A DNA stretch of 64,000 nucleotides. It comes from JBFLYO01 sp040756745 (GTDB taxonomy: Bacteria > Bacteroidota > Ignavibacteria > UBA10030 > UBA6906). Within the stretch, counting starts at the first letter, position 1. Every line of letters starts with the position of its first letter. A model generated the notes under the pieces. The model was not told the origin of the DNA, searched no databases, and was given only the letters and a program-made list of their open reading frames with translations. Below, in pieces: positions 63,056 to 64,000 of the stretch. Location: NCBI GenBank assembly GCA_040756745.1, contig JBFLYO010000014.1, positions 25,101-89,100 of the forward strand. The letters run 5' to 3'. The position numbers and the translations under genes are program-made.

Positions 63056-63324
63056 CGTGGTGAATCGATTTTTCTGGACTTAATGTAGACATACAGAAAA
63101 AAAGAGTCAACACCAACCAGCTTAAGAAAAGCCTACAGGATCGAAATCAGCGTTCCCCCTTAGACAATCGATTCTAGATACGGAACCCGCATTATCGGCC
63201 TGTCTGTTTAGTAAAGACCTGCTTGTCGAAGGATAGTGAACTCAATCGACCATAAGAGAGCAAAGAAGAGAAACGCGGAGACTAACTCCGGTGAAATCGC
63301 CATCTTAGAAGAGGAGGAGAGATC
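63056..63324. other. intergenic region between AbiE and the right-hand genes
   Basis: 269 bases, AT-rich near 63070-63120. It contains the AbiE promoter; the right half (63120-63320) shows no gene and no strong hairpin. Confidence 0.5.
63080..63110 (-). promoter_or_regulatory. promoter of the AbiE operon
   Basis: On the minus strand TTGACT (63110-63105), 17 bases, TACATT (63087-63082); equally TTG-N20-TACATTAA. Predicted start near 63074, about 19 bases before the start codon. Confidence 0.65.
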
Positions 63325-63627
63325 ATGCTCATCATCCGCGAAGTCTTCACCGCTAAACCGGGCCAGGCCTCGAAACTCGCCAAATTGTTCAAGAAGGGGT
63401 TTGGCAGCGATCCCAAAATCCGCGTCATGACCGACCTGGCCGGACCCTATAACACCGTCGTCGTCGAAACGGAGGTCGAGAGTCTGGCTGACTTTGAGCG
63501 CCAGATGGAAGAGTACAAATCGGGCAAGCCGGACCCCAGGATGGATCCAAAGGTTGCCGAGGAAATGTCGAAATACACCGAAATGTATCTGACCGGGCGC
63601 AGAGAGATATTCCAGGTCGTGGACTAA
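63325..63627 (+). CDS. small dimeric alpha-beta barrel-like protein
   Basis: 100 residues, MLIIREVFTAKPGQASKLAK ... VETEVESLADFERQMEEY. The strand-helix-strand layout resembles Dabb/NIPSNAP-like small proteins. Function unknown. GAGGAGGAG lies 6-8 bases before ATG 63325. The next gene begins 32 bases after its stop. Confidence 0.75.
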   Translation: MLIIREVFTAKPGQASKLAKLFKKGFGSDPKIRVMTDLAGPYNTVVVETEVESLADFERQMEEYKSGKPDPRMDPKVAEEMSKYTEMYLTGRREIFQVVD

Positions 63628-63659
63628 CCGCAACACATCCCAGAAAGGTGAAGCGCGCC

Positions 63660-64000
63660 ATGCAAAAAATCACCCCGTTCCTTTGGTTCGACAAGGAAGC
63701 CACCGAGGCGGCAAAGTTCTATGCCTCGGTACTCAAGGGCTCGAAAATCAAGGAGTCCACAAAGTTCGAGAACACCCCCTCCGGCACCGTGGAGATTGTG
63801 TCGGTCGAACTCCTCGGCCAGGAGTTCCAACTGATGAGCGCGGGGCCGCTCTTCAAATTCAACGAGGCTATCTCGTTTGTCGTGAACTGCGATACACAGG
63901 AAGAGCTTGACTATTACTGGGAAAAGCTCTCGGCAGACCCGAAATCGGAACAGTGCGGCTGGCTGAAAGACAAGTATGGCGTGTCGTGGCAGATCGTCCC
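63660..64000 (+). CDS. VOC/PhnB-like glyoxalase-fold protein (3' partial)
   Basis: The first 113 residues, cut by the window edge. MQKITPFLWFDKEATEAAKF ... YASVLKGSKI is the start of the PhnB-type (3-demethylubiquinone-9 3-methyltransferase-like) VOC family, and CGWLKDKYGVSWQIVP is its usual C-terminal motif region, so only a short piece (~20-40 residues) is missing. VOC proteins bind metals or small molecules; a specific substrate is not evident. AAAGGTG precedes ATG 63660. Confidence 0.85.
   Translation, partial: MQKITPFLWFDKEATEAAKFYASVLKGSKIKESTKFENTPSGTVEIVSVELLGQEFQLMSAGPLFKFNEAISFVVNCDTQEELDYYWEKLSADPKSEQCGWLKDKYGVSWQIV

Noticed and set aside
63208..63636. 142-codon minus-strand frame opposite the 63325-63627 gene
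   Set aside because: The + strand frame has a strong ribosome site and a sensible fold; the antisense has neither.

Overview
The window looks like a high-GC scaffold from the Bacteroidota/Ignavibacteriota side of the FCB group, probably a metagenome-assembled genome: there is one run of 100 Ns at 45764-45863 inside a tandem repeat. The placement rests on secreted proteins ending in type IX secretion (T9SS) sorting domains with the NYPNPFN motif, a PorV/PorQ-type barrel, a TonB-dependent receptor with a regulatory N-terminal domain, a DUF1800/DUF1501 pair, DUF4292, and a recurring promoter form TTG-N19/20-TAnnTT that resembles the Bacteroidota housekeeping promoter. No 16S rRNA or ribosomal protein is present to fix the lineage.

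Layout. 1-16.5 kb is ordinary chromosome on the + strand: a heterodimeric ABC exporter, class 1 fructose-1,6-bisphosphatase, a divergent YbgF-like TPR lipoprotein, then an envelope operon (TPR lipoprotein, DUF4292 lipoprotein, EnvC-like M23 protein, CHASE2-sigma54 activator) and a run of lipoproteins with a barrel-transglutaminase fusion and a FecR-like protein. 16.6-20.8 kb (- strand) has a GH13 amylase, EttA and a small lipoprotein. 20.9-25.0 kb (+) has DUF1800, DUF1501 (T9SS cargo) and a small membrane protein with a Cys-rich tail. 25.0-26.95 kb is a repeat-rich tRNA cluster: Pro(TGG), Arg(TCT) and Glu(TTC), plus a second tRNA-Arg copy broken into four ordered pieces by palindromic insertions, with the intact tRNA-Arg nested inside one of them. 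26.95-33.3 kb (-) is a TonB receptor operon with a secreted protein and a PorV-like barrel. 33.5-36.5 kb (+) is a ROK kinase, MFS permease and SIS isomerase set. 36.6-47.2 kb holds large T9SS cargo proteins: a subtilase with a structured mRNA leader, a secreted protein, and a giant repeat protein containing the assembly gap, with a methyltransferase between.

47.8-63.1 kb (- strand) is an accessory defence region: AbiEi/AbiEii, hsdM, hsdS, a UvrD-like helicase, the 3' relic of another hsdS, an ImmA/IrrE-PIN pair, hsdR, and a propeller-sensor histidine kinase with its sigma54 response regulator. The hsdS relic suggests that an hsdS-helicase block replaced an older specificity gene. The window ends in two small + strand genes, the last one cut by the edge.

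The most unusual structure is the interrupted tRNA at 25471-25916. Next are the hsdS scar, the subtilase leader, and the 564-bp repeats that predict the true size of the assembly gap.
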